In this document: positions 22,901 to 56,136 of the stretch, piece after piece
Position numbering within the stretch: the first letter of the stretch is position 1
How the letters are laid out: the number at the start of each line of letters is the position of its first letter
Origin: Halichondria panicea
Taxonomy: Eukaryota; Porifera; Demospongiae; Suberitida; Halichondriidae
Length of the DNA stretch: 64,000 bases
Direction: 5' to 3'
Assembly: GCF_963675165.1 (NCBI RefSeq)
Contig: NC_087384.1
Coordinates: 6,621,182 to 6,685,181 of the forward strand
The notes under the pieces: generated by a model
What the model was told of the DNA's origin: nothing
What the model saw: the letters and a program-made list of their open reading frames with translations, nothing else
Databases searched by the model: none
Position numbers and translations under genes: made by a program

Positions 22901-24238
22901 ACCCCACCTCAAAATAAATGAGGTAGAGTTCGGATTTGTTGCAGACAGTTGTGGTGGAGCACTAGGGGGAGCTGTACAGACAATAATTAATGAATGTGCA
23001 AGGAGGGGTTTGAAGGTTTACCTATGGTCACAGTGGTGGAACGGCTTTGACTCCAACCAGCCACACTGTTAGCGCTCACATAGAAAGTGTACGTTGTGAG
23101 TGTCAAGCCATTGATTGTTAAACTTGTCAATGTAGTTTGCATTTCCTGGTTATTGTAGGATACCCGATATCCAGTGATATGCTGGTAGTTTGTCGATGGG
23201 CGTGACCACGATATTCGGACTGACTGTGGGCTCTGAACCGTTCCCTGCACAGAATTGGGTGTACCTGGAACAGCTGCAGTGTGGAGAATAAGAGTTGGGA
23301 GTTAACACTCACATAATACAATGTAATCTCCTTACGCAAAGAGGGGCATGTTGAAGAGCTACTTTCAGCATTGTTGTAGCTTCGGATGCAGCATCGATAG
23401 TTGCAGCTAGTTACATAAGCAGAATAAAAGATATGAGTGGTTTGTGTTGTTGACTCTACACTCAAACTGGAACACCCAGGAGCTGTACAAGTGACTCTAT
23501 AACCATCGATACTTCTGCAGTTACTTGTACTGGGACGATACCATCTGAGTCTAATTGAGGTGGAACTGCGAATACTTATTGAAGGGCTTGTTGGATAATT
23601 TGGAGCTGTGCATGGAGTATGAAATGAAGTTATGATTGCAGCTATACAGCATGGAGGCATCTTAAGACTCACTATTAAAATTTTGGCAGTCAACAACAAC
23701 AGCTTGTGAGCATGAACCAGTGGGAGGAGTCGTAATACTGCAAGAACTCAGATCACTCTCGTGTCCAGCACAGTCAACTTCCTTGTAATAGTTAGAACTG
23801 TACGAAGTAGACGTGGTACCTGCAAACATGTATAATTTAGATCTATAATAAAACCATCATATTTATAGTCTAACTGACTTCTGTCATCACAGTAATCCAA
23901 TTGTCTGCATACAACATTAGCCAGAAAATTTGAGGGCGTACAAACACTGTACCATCTCCCTCCACGGCACACCTCTACCCTCCCAGTCACGGTGTATTGT
24001 AATCTGACGTCATTTGTCGTACACCCTTTGCAGCTTCTGCAGATAAGAAATCCAAAAACTTAACACTAGACAGTCAGCTACAATGCCAGACAGTCACACA
24101 GATACTTCAAGTCTTACCATTACTTAATCACTGTTTCTCTACCAGTACCTAGGATATAGCTAGGCCGCATGCAACTGACCTTAGTACTTGCCACAAGAGA
24201 AATGGCAGGAGCACAATTACAATCTTTTTAACATGCAT
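19960..24238 (-). CDS. E: type 2 SRCR-FN3 transmembrane receptor, three ITAM-like pairs
   Basis: It appears intact. Exon 1 (24238-24188) gives the signal peptide MHVKKIVIVLLPFLLWQ. A short SRCR domain is split over two exons (about 24037-23877, 23819-23670; SCKGCTTNDVRL ... VVVDCQNFNS). Six FN3 exons follow (about 23610-23336, 23275-23021, 22976-22685, 22631-22341, 21898-21602, 21255-20969). FN3-4 and FN3-5 are close duplicates; FN3-1 and FN3-3 have the CC doublet. TM exon 20920-20796: YGILIGCGAFALVVVISNAF, then WRKKR. The tail exon (about 20740-19960) holds SH3-type PAIPSR and PAVPPR, IYQPLIPPRRY, VYQTL and three pairs at exact 8-residue spacing: YQPL-YEMV, YQPL-YQPI, YQAL-YQSL. All exon joins keep phase. 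It is a putative ITAM-type signalling receptor; ligand unknown. Confidence 0.87.
20017..22250. repeat. Segmental duplication, copy 2 (pairs with 3873-6100)
   Basis: It covers the last two FN3 exons, TM, tail and introns of gene E, nearly identical to pseudogene I at a constant offset. The gene I copy carries the disabling changes; this copy is open. Confidence 0.9.
21996..22203. mobile_element. MITE, second copy of the taccgtatagc type
   Basis: It has the same termini and interior as 5852-6060, in the equivalent intron of gene E. It was therefore present before the segmental duplication. Confidence 0.85.
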
Positions 24239-25306
24239 TGTATACTATACAGATCTACTTTAGCTAGACTAGTAGCATTGTAGCATGTGTCTCTAGATCT
24301 ATGTGGCTGGTTTATAATTATTCAGTCACTGCTTTACTTTAATAGCTAGCTAAGCTACCGGAAAACAAAGATTACACAACACAGCCCCAGGTTTATATAA
24401 ACTGCAACGCTCAGAGCATGAATCTCATTAGTGGGCATCCATTTGTAAATTGTAATTGGTTATGGCAATGAATATAATTATGAGACCCACACTACTGTCA
24501 CATATCTAAGCATTAATTTGTACATTTAATTGGTAATCTATGCTCAATTGAATCATCATAATTAAGGCGACTGCATGCTATATAGTGATAGCTTCAATAC
24601 AGCAAGCCAACACATATGTAGACCAATAGTTATAAAAAGGGTATACAAAACACTCGGGCATTCAATGAAACGCAAAACACACAGAGTAAGTGTTAATGAC
24701 TACTACGAGATATCCCCCTGCACAAGAACTAGGTCGCACAATCAAGCACTCCTGTGTAGGCAGGCAGGAGTTAACTGTTTCAGATATTCTTATTAACAGC
24801 TGCTTTCTGTTACCTAGTAAATTAGTCAATAGTACCTCCTATAACATGTTTAAAGTTACTCTTGGACGTTACCTGAACACATTCAGTCAGTTGATTACCC
24901 TAGCTACCTTTTAACTATTTATATGTTTGTATATAGGGAGCACCTAGAAAGGCTAGTGGCCTATTATGCTAACCCTTCCTGTTGGACAAATCTTAATTAT
25001 TGATTGAGACATTAAGATAGGCAAATCACATTGTTAGGGATATCACTAGCTACATGCATGGAAATACCCACAAGCGAAGTTCGACAAATAAAAGGTTACT
25101 TTTCAGTCAGTAAAAGGGTGGCTGTATACACTCACTGGCATACTCAATATGCTAAATGGAATAGTGTTTGCGGTATTACCTTGGTTGGTTGTGAAGAGAC
25201 ACTTGTTAATGGCCACTCTTATAATTATAGCTATGCAAACAAATACCCACACACAAACAATTTGAAAGAGTTACCTTTCAGTACTATAGGACTATATCAG
25301 TAGTAC
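24239..25306. other. Spacer upstream of gene E; no gene seen
   Basis: About 1 kb of AT-rich sequence. Short open frames have no recognisable motifs. The part next to 24238 should hold the promoter of E; no core element can be assigned with confidence. From about 25100 the sequence becomes weakly like the intron upstream of the gene G tail exon. Confidence 0.5.
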
Positions 25307-25965
25307 CTTTGTTGACCTTGAAGAGTCACTTGTTTGTTCATTCTTCTCTTGTAACAACAACAGGAAATGCATGTTATCACAATACACAGAAGTAGCAACA
25401 ATGCTACTAGTGCTCCACCAAACACACCTGTCCCCAGGTTGCTACCAGCTTGTGTTGTTTGCTCTATAGAATATATTACCCTCGTAATGCATTACATAAT
25501 TATTCTTTACTAACATACGTACCTTGTTCTGTCCTGCATCCATGCACAAGTGTAATTTCCTTCACCAGCTTGATTAGTAGCAGAGATGCAACAGTGTGCC
25601 AAGGAAGCTTTTTGTTGGCCGTGAGTTTAGACTTGAATAGAGCCTTACCTAGTCTATACCTAGACACTATCAGCTTGTTAAATAGCATGTGTTCGATAAA
25701 TCGGTTGTTTACTCTCAATATACTAGCATGTTACGGATGCATCAATTCAACCACAAGATTGTTATGCCAACATACCTCCTTGCTGAAAAAACTCCAGCTC
25801 TCGACACACCACCACTTGAGTCTCTTCAATGAATTCCCCCCCTGGCCAGGCATCTCACATGGAGTGCACCAGACATCATTCAGACAACATGTCCACTCTC
25901 TCCCCTCTCTGGAGCTGGGTCCACCACAATAGAATGCCCTATGATGCAGATATGTTAAAGGTGAC
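25307..25965 (-). pseudogene. Remnant of a type 1 receptor gene
   Basis: Three pieces are in the correct order for a type 1 gene. The TM exon (25463-25307) is open with good splice sites: EQTTQAGSNLGTGVFGGALV, then a Leu-rich TM, CCCYKRR, and VTLQGQQR as in G. The end of an FN3 exon (about 25600-25525) reads HCCISATNQAGEGNYTCAW. The first SRCR exon (about 25945-25765) has frameshifts. The rest is deleted. It shows that a type 1 gene once stood between D and E. Confidence 0.75.
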
Positions 25966-26772
25966 GGGCACTCAGTACAGCTCATGACAGCAACTTCAAA
26001 AGAGAACATCCATAACTGTAAAAGGTCTAGTGTGAACAGACCACAAAACCACAACACACTTGAGAGTCACCGCCTACTGCTATGAAGTGCAGTGTATTAT
26101 GGCAATTAAGACTGGCAAATATGCATACATGAAAAAGTTATTACAATCTTGTCTTTTTGTTTTCCCTTTGTTTGATTGTTTGTCGTTTACAGGACGACCT
26201 GCATTTCCTGCCCAGTTTTCTAGGATAGCCTATGCAGCAAATGACTTTCAGAGCATGACATCATTAACAGACAAAGTACACAACCACAAAGAATGAATAT
26301 TGACATAAAGAGCACTTGTTGCCTTTTGATCTCTGAGATCAAAGGAATAGCAGTGCCAGTATATGGGATAATGTAGGACCAATATGGTATATTGCAAGTG
26401 ACCTTTAATCTACTAAGCCACCACCCTAACCAATAAGCCACACCTATTCTCTCCCTAGTTAAGACCTGGGACCACCCTCCACCCAATACTTTAAATTATT
26501 GCTTTTATATTGCCACACACAGTGAGACATTTATGGTTGCTGTGGTAAATGTACTAGACAGCATATGCATGGTTTTGATGCACTTACTATACGATATTGT
26601 AATTCCAGCCACCAAAAACAGAACAAAACTACCAAATTATTATTCATATCTATGCAGCAAGTGGGGTCTATGCTGGTTCTATATGACTTTCAAGGCAACA
26701 AATTAGTCATGTAATAACTAAACTTAAACTTCAATACAATACACCAAGACTACTCTCTTGAATACACCCATG

Positions 26773-29700
26773 CTACACTAAAGTGTCTCTATGCAATGTC
26801 AATGACTGGTAAGTGTTCTCCTCTTGCTTCCTCACCAATGCTTGATAGTGGCCCTCCTCCGAGTTACTCTCTGACTGCATTACAAAACTAGTCTGTCCAC
26901 GACTAATGCATGTAGATATCGGCTGATAATTGCTAGGCTCTTCACGCTTCATCAGTGGCTGATAATGGCCCTCCTCCGAGTTACTCTCTGACTGCATTAC
27001 AAAACTGCTCGTTAAAGTCTGTCCACGACCACTAATGCATGTAGATATCGGCTGATAATCGCTAGGCTCTTCACGCTTCATCAATGGCTGGTAATGGCCT
27101 TCAGAATTGTTAGGAACAGTCTCAATATTCTTATTCTCACCATCTTTGCCACCACCGACTGTCACCATCTCGTAAACACTTTGTTCCGCTCTCTTCACCA
27201 ACGGCTGGTAATGGTTCTCAGAATCTGCCGCAAATCGTGTCTCTTCACTCAGTATGGTTACTTCCCTAAAGTCACTTTTCGATCTGTTTGAAGTTAGGGC
27301 TTGATAAACATCGGAGTCGTCTTGGCAACTCTCCTCGTAACGTCTCGGCGGGATCAACGGCTGATAGATTTTATCTTCATCTCCTAGGTCCGGTGCGTCC
27401 TTCCCACTCACCTCAGCTACAAATGCCTCAAGGCCTTGCACAAATACGTTGTCCAGCAGGTACATGCGAGGTGGGACTGCAGGCTCATCAGCGCTTCTTT
27501 GTGGGCCTGCATTAACCTGATCCATGATGGTGGCTCTTGAGGGAATGGCTGGTTGACCATCGAAATTCCCGACCATGAAGTCATCATCTTCAAGATAGCG
27601 TCTCGTAGGTATGGGAGGAGTTTCTGTATTCTTTGCAGTCTTAAACAAATTCTTCAACCTTTGTAAAGAAGACCTCTTTTTTGGCTTGTCTTTTCGTTCG
27701 GATTTATCTCCGTACAATACTGCTAATGTGTTCACTTTCTGTTCATTTGTGTCTCTTTTAGATTTCAGTTTATGCTCATTTTTAGTACCAGAGTGGTTTC
27801 TGCAATGAAAGCAATTTTAAAATCTCAGAATTAAAACGAAAGCAATTACTTTGTGTTGATTTTTCTCTGTCTTCTCTTTCTCCAACACAAACACAAACAC
27901 ATGAAAGCAGTTGCAATCACTACCGCAAACGCTCCACCTGCTATCAGTGTTCCGTACTTAGCACCTGTTTGTAAAAGTACATGCACAATGTAACATTGGC
28001 TATATATAGTATTCACCTATTGCCGTAGTAACAGGTCCGTACACAGTGTGGGGGCCTTCCCCAGCAGCTGTCACGGCCGATAACTCAAACCAGAAAGTAG
28101 TGATTTCATCTAGAGACTCTATAGTTGCCATGACACCCACTTCTAACGTTTTAGAGATATTGATATTGTCAGCATTCATAATATAAACATTATATCCGGT
28201 GATAACTCCATTCTGATCTTCAAGGGGAGGTGGGCTCCAGAACAGCTGCACTGAGGAGTCACTCAATAATCCATGCCGTACATTCTGTGGAGGGCCACTT
28301 GGTACTGTGTATAGAATGGAGTTAACATACTAATTTTACGTATGTAGGTAGATCTACAATGACAGTCTTAGGGTAAGGGCACTAATAATCAGCACTGACA
28401 TTATGCACTTACTGTCCACTGGCATTTGGAAGAACGCTAGTGGCTGCCTGTATGGACCCCAATCAATAGTGTAGGCTGCCACAGTCCAGCTGTACCTATA
28501 GTGTGGGTGTAGAGATAACTCCAAGGTTGTTGTTCCAGTTGTTTGGTGATCCTTGCACTGTCCCGCTGGTTCAATCTGACATACTCTCACTGCATAGTAA
28601 CGAATGATTCCATTCCTCTGTCGGTAGGGAGGTTCAGTCCATATGAGCATTATGGCAGTGGAGCTAAGTGTTTGATATTGGACATTTGCAGAAGACCCAG
28701 TAGGGGCTATAAAAATTAATTAATCAAACAACAAAATAATTACGTACAGCAAAATTCACTCGCCTCTTTCCAGTGTACGCTTATTAACGCAAGTGGGGCT
28801 TTCCCCAGCATTGTTCACAGCTGACACACAACACTGATACGTAGCACCTGGCTGCAAAGAACGAACAGTGTATGACACACTATTTAAGTTTGATTCTATT
28901 AATTGTGCTCCAGTGTTGCTGTAGGAGGTCTCGTCGCAGCTGATAGAGAAACTGTATGGTTGATTGTACGTGTTGCTAGGGCTACCCCACCTCAAAATAA
29001 ATGAGGTAGGGCTCAGATTTGTTGCAGACAGTCGTGGTGGAGCACTAGGGGGAGCTGTATAAACAAAGAGTGAACAAATAACATACGTTTGAGACTTTAT
29101 ACTTAGTGAGGGGTTTGAAGGCTTACCTATGATCAATGTCACAGCAGGGGAGCTGCTTGAACTCAGACCAGCCACACTTTTAGCTTTCACATTGAAAGTG
29201 TATGTTGCGAGTCGTATCAGATTATTGATAGTTAAATTTCTGGATACAGCATTTACGTCCATAGACTGGGATGTACAAAACGGGCAATAATAATTATTGC
29301 TGTAGGAAACCCGATATCCAGTGATATGGTAGTAGTTTGATGATGGGCGTGACCATGATATTTGGACTGACTGTGGACTCAGAACCGTTCCCTGCACAGA
29401 ATTGGGTGTACCTGGAACAGCTGCAGTGTATAGAGAATAAGAGTTGGGAGTTAACACTCAAATAATACAATGTAATATCCTTACGCAAATAGGCGCATCT
29501 TTCAGAGCTACTTCCAGCATTGTTGTAGCTTTGGATGCAGCATTGATAGTTGCAGCTAGTAACACCAGCAGAATAAAAGGTGAGAGTGGTTTGTGTTGTT
29601 GATGCTACACTCAAACTGGAACACCCAGAAGCTGTACAAGTGACTCTATAGCCATCGATACTTCTGCAGTTGCTTGTACTGGGACGAGACCATCTGAGTC

Positions 29701-30403
29701 TAATTGAGGTGGAACTGAGAATACTTATTGAAGGGTTTAATGGAGAAAGTGGAGCTGTGCATGGGGTATGAAAGGAATTCATGATTGCAGCTATAGCGAC
29801 AGGCATGCATGGGACTCACTATTTATAACTCTTCGACATTCAATAACAACAGCCCGTGAGCATGAACCAATAGGGGTCATAACGCTGCAAGAACTCAGAT
29901 CACTTGCACTCTCATGTCCACTACAGTTAACTTTTTTGTAATTGACAGAATTGTGCGAAGTAGACTGGATATCTGCAAACATATATAAAACCGTCAGATA
30001 GTTAGCATGCAGCCTATTAACCTAGTCTAACTGACTGACCTCCACCAATAAATTCATAACAATTCGATTGTCTGCATATAACATTAGCCAGGGAATTGGG
30101 AAGATTTGAGGGGGCACAAACACTGTACCACGTCCCTCCATCACACACCTCTACCCTCCCAGTCACGGTGTTTTGTAATCTGACGTCATTTGTCGTACAT
30201 CCTTTGCAACTTCTGCAGGTAAATAACCCAAACTTGATTAAATAAGTCATGCAGCTATACAATGCTCAATACTAGATATCAAGTGTTAGTTTCTCTACCA
30301 CACTGGATCTAGGCTATAGTAGTCTATATACAACTGACCTTAAGCTTAATACTTGCCACAAGAGCAATGGTAGGAGCACAATCACAATCCTTTTAACCTG
30401 CAT
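26773..30403 (-). CDS. D: type 2 SRCR-FN3 transmembrane receptor, four ITAM-like pairs
   Basis: It appears intact. Exon 1 (30403-30353) gives the signal peptide MQVKRIVIVLLPLLLWQ. One SRCR domain is split over two exons (30212-30040, 29972-29820). Five FN3 exons follow (about 29754-29485, 29426-29127, 29053-28763, 28705-28412, 28303-28017). The first and third have CC in the F-strand and a nearby extra Cys. TM exon about 27967-27847: YGTLIAGGAFAVVIATAFMC, then CWRKRR. The long tail exon (27797-26773) has a Lys-rich start, TPPIPTRRY, PAIPSR, IYQPLIPPRRY, VYQAL and four pairs spaced by exactly eight residues: YQPL-YEMV, YQPL-YQPI (twice) and YQAL-YQSL. The extra pair comes from an internal repeat at about 26870-27070. 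It is the closest receptor to gene C, which starts the array. Confidence 0.87.
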
Positions 30404-30635
30404 TCCCTAGCTAGTTACTCTAACATTAGTCTATGGAAATTTTAGCAATGAACAAAATTCTTCAGCACAATTCTAGACACACTGAATTGCTATCCAACAT
30501 TGACAGGAAATAATTATGATGCAGCTATCAACAAACACATAAAAAAACAACAATTACATGACTGTGTTATGTTTAATATAGTTCGCTCAGTACACAGCAA
30601 TGTTGCATTAATTAAGTAACAATGAAAGTTAATAA
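30404..30635. other. Short spacer between C and D
   Basis: Only about 230 bases separate the gene C stop from the gene D start codon, on the same strand. The D promoter and the C polyadenylation site must both fit here. A decayed copy of this spacer lies at about 2125-2455, upstream of J. Confidence 0.6.
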
Positions 30636-50862
<20,227 letters not shown>

Positions 50863-51213
50863 ACTATCACTTGGTTTATTCTCTCTTACTGAATTATTGT
50901 TTAACTTTTGTTAGTCAAAAAAATGCACTGCGATATACAGAAGCCATGCATAATTATTACCAGCAAATCCATGTACTAGAATTTATAGTTTACTGAGCAT
51001 GCGCAGATCAATTACAATTAATGTAACAGAGAGACACTAAAAAACATCATGGAATGGGGAGGGCACAAAATTATAACAGTAATTACACAAGGGATACAAA
51101 ATTATATATACAAGCAATTAATTTTTGTGGTTGAAGCTACATTTCTACAGCCAGCTAGTAAATAATACCAACAGAGATAAAATAGTACCAGTCAGAATAT
51201 CTGATAAAAAAAG
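50863..51213. promoter_or_regulatory. Spacer between B and C, presumed gene C promoter region
   Basis: About 350 bases between the gene C start and the gene B stop, both on the minus strand. It is AT-rich, and no element can be assigned. It should contain the gene B polyadenylation signal and the gene C promoter, by position only. Confidence 0.45.
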
Positions 51214-53204
51214 TTAATATTGGTAGTCATCATCGTCAGCATAGCTAGGGTTGCTGAATCCCGACGTTCCCTGGGTACCCAGATTAATTTTCCTGACAGC
51301 ACCATCATCTTCCACCGGTTCATAGTCAGGGTTAAAGTCACTCACGGGCTTGTGACGAGGAAGAGTGGTCTGCAGAGCATCCATGGCTTCGTAGCTAGAC
51401 TGGTACTTGTTGCCAGGTTGCTTGCGAGGAAGGGTACCACGGGGAAGGGTTCCAGTTTTACCGGTAAGTGCTCCACGAGGGAGAGTGCCAGTTTTACCGG
51501 TAAGATCACCACGGGTGAGGGTACTCATCCCGCTAGTGTTGGTAAGGAGGGGGCGTTCGGGCACACTTCTCCTGTTGATATCACGGCCATCCATGTGATC
51601 TCTGCAGGGAACAATACAGCAGAACGTTAATTACATTGCAAAAATAAAATTTAAGATCACAATACTATAAAGATTACTCAAGATTGATTGCAACAGAGAA
51701 TCTCAGAGGGTCTAATGAAGTTCTTAAGCCTCTCTAATTGGACATGTATGGACATACCAACACTCCACAATGAACTTGTATAACAATGATGATTGGTACT
51801 AACCACCTCTAAACAAACTTAAGGCCATGTTCAATTGAGATGGAGGATTGACCACTTGGACAATTCTGGAGACACCACTATCAGTATACTATACATTTCC
51901 TGTACACATTGAGTACTTGTACACAGCCACTTACTGGACATTCAACCCCTCTCTCTTGTTCTTAACGTCCTTCCTGGCACAGCAACAGCAAGCGATGCAC
52001 ACGGGCACGATGATGACAAGAGATAACAGAGCTGCGCCGGCAATTCCTCCCACGATCTCCAGGGCAAGAATGATTGTGTTCGAGCCAGCTGCAGTTCCTG
52101 GAGCATCGGTAGGGGCACGAGCCAAACACATACCGTTACCGGGTTCTAGATTATTGATTGTGGTATTGCAGTAAGGGTTGACCTTAAAAGACGTTCCAAG
52201 AACGGATACAACGGGAGAAGTATCGACAAAACCTTGGATATGGGTGTCCCTAACGTCTGCACTGTCCAACACCGAGGTGGCTAGAACGTTTCCTTTGTAG
52301 ATAAACTCGTTGGAATCATCTCTGGCGCAATCTAGCATAGAGTCAGTGAGGTACTCTGTGGAGAAGCCGTTGCATTGGCAGCTGTCCACTACATAGTCGG
52401 CAATGGCCTGGTTGATGTCTTGAATCTTCTCGTCTGAGCGATCGGCCTGTTAGAGGTGGTGGGGTGGGGGTTAATATGCTGCCTGCTATAAAACAATGCT
52501 TTCGTACGAATCACATTATACCAGCTTTTGCATTGACATGCATTAGTGCAATCCTACAGGTACAATATAAAGTGTACGTGTAAGCTTCAAAATTATGCAG
52601 CTACTTATAGAACAACGTACCACATAAGTTCCGCACTGTTGGTCGCTGGCGAGGGTGAATCGAACTTGTACAGGGATGGGGTTGGACACTGGGAGGGAGG
52701 AGGGAGGGAAGAGGGGGGGAGAACGTAGAATAAACACTAAAATTCTCTGCACATATATTGAATTCAAATAGACATCCTCATGAAAAAAACGTCAGAATGG
52801 TGCTCAAAAAGCAGAAAGCTCACTAGACAAACAATTTAAAGGAGAGGAAGTGGGCGTGGGGACGAGGCTAAAAGCTCACATGTAACTTTGAAGGGATCGC
52901 TGTAGTCACTGGATCCTAGAGCAGTGCTAGCCCTCACGGCTACACAATACTCGTGTCCTGCGTCCAATCCAGCCAGACTATACTGTGAGTCATCTAGATC
53001 ATCCTCTATGACCAGGACAGAGTTGGAGTCCACATCGTTGGGATCAAAGCCAGAGCAGTCATCATTTCTCGAGTTGGCCTCGTTATAAGCCACCTCCACT
53101 CTTGTCAGGTAGCCGTGTGCGTCGTCAGGGCTGATGGGTTGGAGGGTGATCTGGGCGTTCTCTCCGTTTGTGCGAGGGGCAGCTGTTATCTGGGGCTGTA
53201 CGGG

Positions 53205-53264
<60 letters not shown>

Positions 53265-56093
53265 TGGTGAGGGGGGTGTTACGTAATACTATAGGTAAGA
53301 GTTAATTAATTCAACACACACAAATTTGCCTCTTTCTTACAGCGTAAACTATAAGCCTAAGAGGTGGTTACTTGTGTCTATATTATGAGACAAAGGACCC
53401 ATGCATTGCCTTGGATGGACATTTTTAAAGCATAGAGAAATGAAGTTGGGAATTAAGGCCAAAAATAGTCGGTAATATAAACTCACCTCCCTGCTTGGTG
53501 TAGACTATGAGGGTGTTGGGTTGGCCAGTACCTGCCTCAGTGGCAGCGCTTACCTCAACAGTGTACGGCACAAAAGGGGCTATAAAGAAGGAAAAGAGAG
53601 ACTAAATAATGTGAAAAATAAGTGCATTATCAAAATCATATTTGCAGAAAATAATAATTGTTATAACAAGGAAATCAAACTCCTCCCAGTAGTTGGCCAC
53701 CACACTGTACAGACATGCACGACTACTCACTCAGATTGTCAAGAGTGACGGAGAGATCGAAATCAGTGGATTGTTTGGTGAACGTCTGTCTGTAGCCTGT
53801 TCTAACGTTGGTGATGACGACAAAGTACTGAGTCAGCACTCCATTGGGAGGTGAGGGGGCGGTCCACGTGACACGAAACGATTGGTCGTTCAGAACAGAG
53901 AATGTGGCCTCAGGTGGGGGAGGAGCTATGAGGGGGCGGGGCACAAAGGTTAAGGTACAACCAGCGAAGCAACGATTGACATAGTAAAATTAAACTACAG
54001 ACATTTTTTGTGAAATTCTAAACTAAAATTGCACTTACCTGTTTGCATTGTTGTGTATGAGAGGTAACCGGAGACCACACCCTCTCCCACTGTGGTGTTA
54101 GCGGACATAGCCACAAGGATAGTCTGATATGGGAGGAGGTCCTTGATCTCGTATGAGCGAGCAGTGCTCAAGAGTTGTATTGGTACAACGTTGCCGTCAC
54201 GATAGTCAACATAGATGGTATAGCCTGTGATGACTCCACTGGGGTGGGCCGGCGTGTCCCAGCTAACGGTGACACGATAGGGGTCATTGAGGGCAGCGGA
54301 GACATCACTTGGGGGTGTGTCAGGCGCTGGAGTGGGAGAGGTCAGGTTAAATTATAACCCCAAAATTTCCAAGAGTTGTGCCCTAGAATTATTAATTAGT
54401 AGCAACGATGATAGAGATAATTAACCTTGTAGCTACTATACTGGGGTGAGTCTACCCAAGCACACTGGGGTGAGTCTACCCAAGCACACTGGGGTGAGTC
54501 TACCCAAGCATACTGGGGTGAGTCTACCCAAGCACACTCACTGTCTTCCAGAGTGGTGTTACTGGCACAAGAGAATGGACTGTCTCCGAGGTTAGTCCTG
54601 ATTGTTAGACAACACTCGTACGTGGTAGCCGGCGTTACCCCGCCAACTATGTACTGAACAGCGTTGGTATCCACAATTTCCATTTGCCTGAAGAATGACG
54701 AGTCGTCCGGTGACTGTACGATAAGAGTGTAGTGCATGACGTTCCCGTCACTGGTGTGCGGGGTGTCCCAGGTAACCACGATGTTTCTAGACCCACCATA
54801 CGTCACTTGATAGTTCCTGGGAGGAGCTATACAGAGAAAGAAAAAGAAGGTAGGTAAGTGAAGATTGTGCGATAGTGGATACAATGGATACAAAATTCCA
54901 GTGTTGCGAAATAAGCTACTCAATCAGTAGCCAACACGCAGTTATCGAAGTTTATAAAAATCAATTTTCAAGACGGTTTGTTTATCAGAAAGCTTGTAGA
55001 GTCTTAGAAGTGCTTTGAACATGAACTAAAGGATAAGACCATATTCATTGCTGGGGGTGGGGTCTGGGGGAGTGGTGGATAATAGCATTCAGAGGTATGG
55101 CTTTATGTGGTGTCATGGTGTTGCACTATTAGTGCTGACTTGCAGAACGTGCTGAACATCATTAGACACACACACACAGCTCAAACACTGACTATGAATT
55201 ATGGTCTGATATTCACACATACCCGTCACACCTGCTTATACACCACACCCACTCAACTAATACTAGTACAGACAGCGAAATTCATAGCCCAAGGGATAGA
55301 TAGCAATGAATTTTTTTTAGAAAATATCCACAAACAAAAAAGCACATAATTAAAATGTCTGCTATGAAATAATTTTATAACACCATCTACAAAACTCTTT
55401 CTAAAGGATATGCCATTGCATAAATAAACTGTTGCTATGCACATTCAATATACTTTTACTTTTCAATTGACTAGCTCAGACCAAAAGACTAGACTGTGCA
55501 TTACTCTACTCCCACACTGTCACACATGACATCTCATGCACTCAGGGATGTGCCCACACTGGTTGGTACTAACCACCTCTTAGGAGGCCTAGTTCCAGTT
55601 CACCACAGTCATCTTAGGCTAATAAGAGAGGCTGTGTTGAAGGTACCCCATTGCTTTGGGGGGGAGGGGGGACAAATGACTCACCTAGGCAGTTGATGCC
55701 ATCGTCAGCGTTGGTATGACTGTCGCTACAGAAACAAGTGTAGGAGCCGACCGTGTTCATACAGTCATGTTCACACAGATGGTTATCACCCTCGCACTCG
55801 TCGATATCTGCACAGATTGGAGGCAACAAAGGAATGAAAGAACATATTTTCAGCTTAAAAACAGCAGGTTTTGAATAATTATTGATGATTGTGAATACTG
55901 CAAATTGTGGATTAATCTTGCACACGTTATTGGTACTGTTTCTATGACTACACTACAGGTAACCATACCGTTGCATCTTGTTCTTTCTGGGTTCTGCACA
56001 GTTCCGTTGGGACAAGCACAATCGTAGCCGCCTTGAGTGTTGGTACAGAGTGCACCCTGTCCACATGGCATGCCCTCTGCACACTCGTCCACA

Positions 56094-56136
<43 letters not shown>

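Noticed and set aside
25450-25932. 160-codon plus-strand open frame
   Set aside because: It is antisense to the type 1 receptor remnant (SRCR and FN3 pieces), and its protein has no features of its own.
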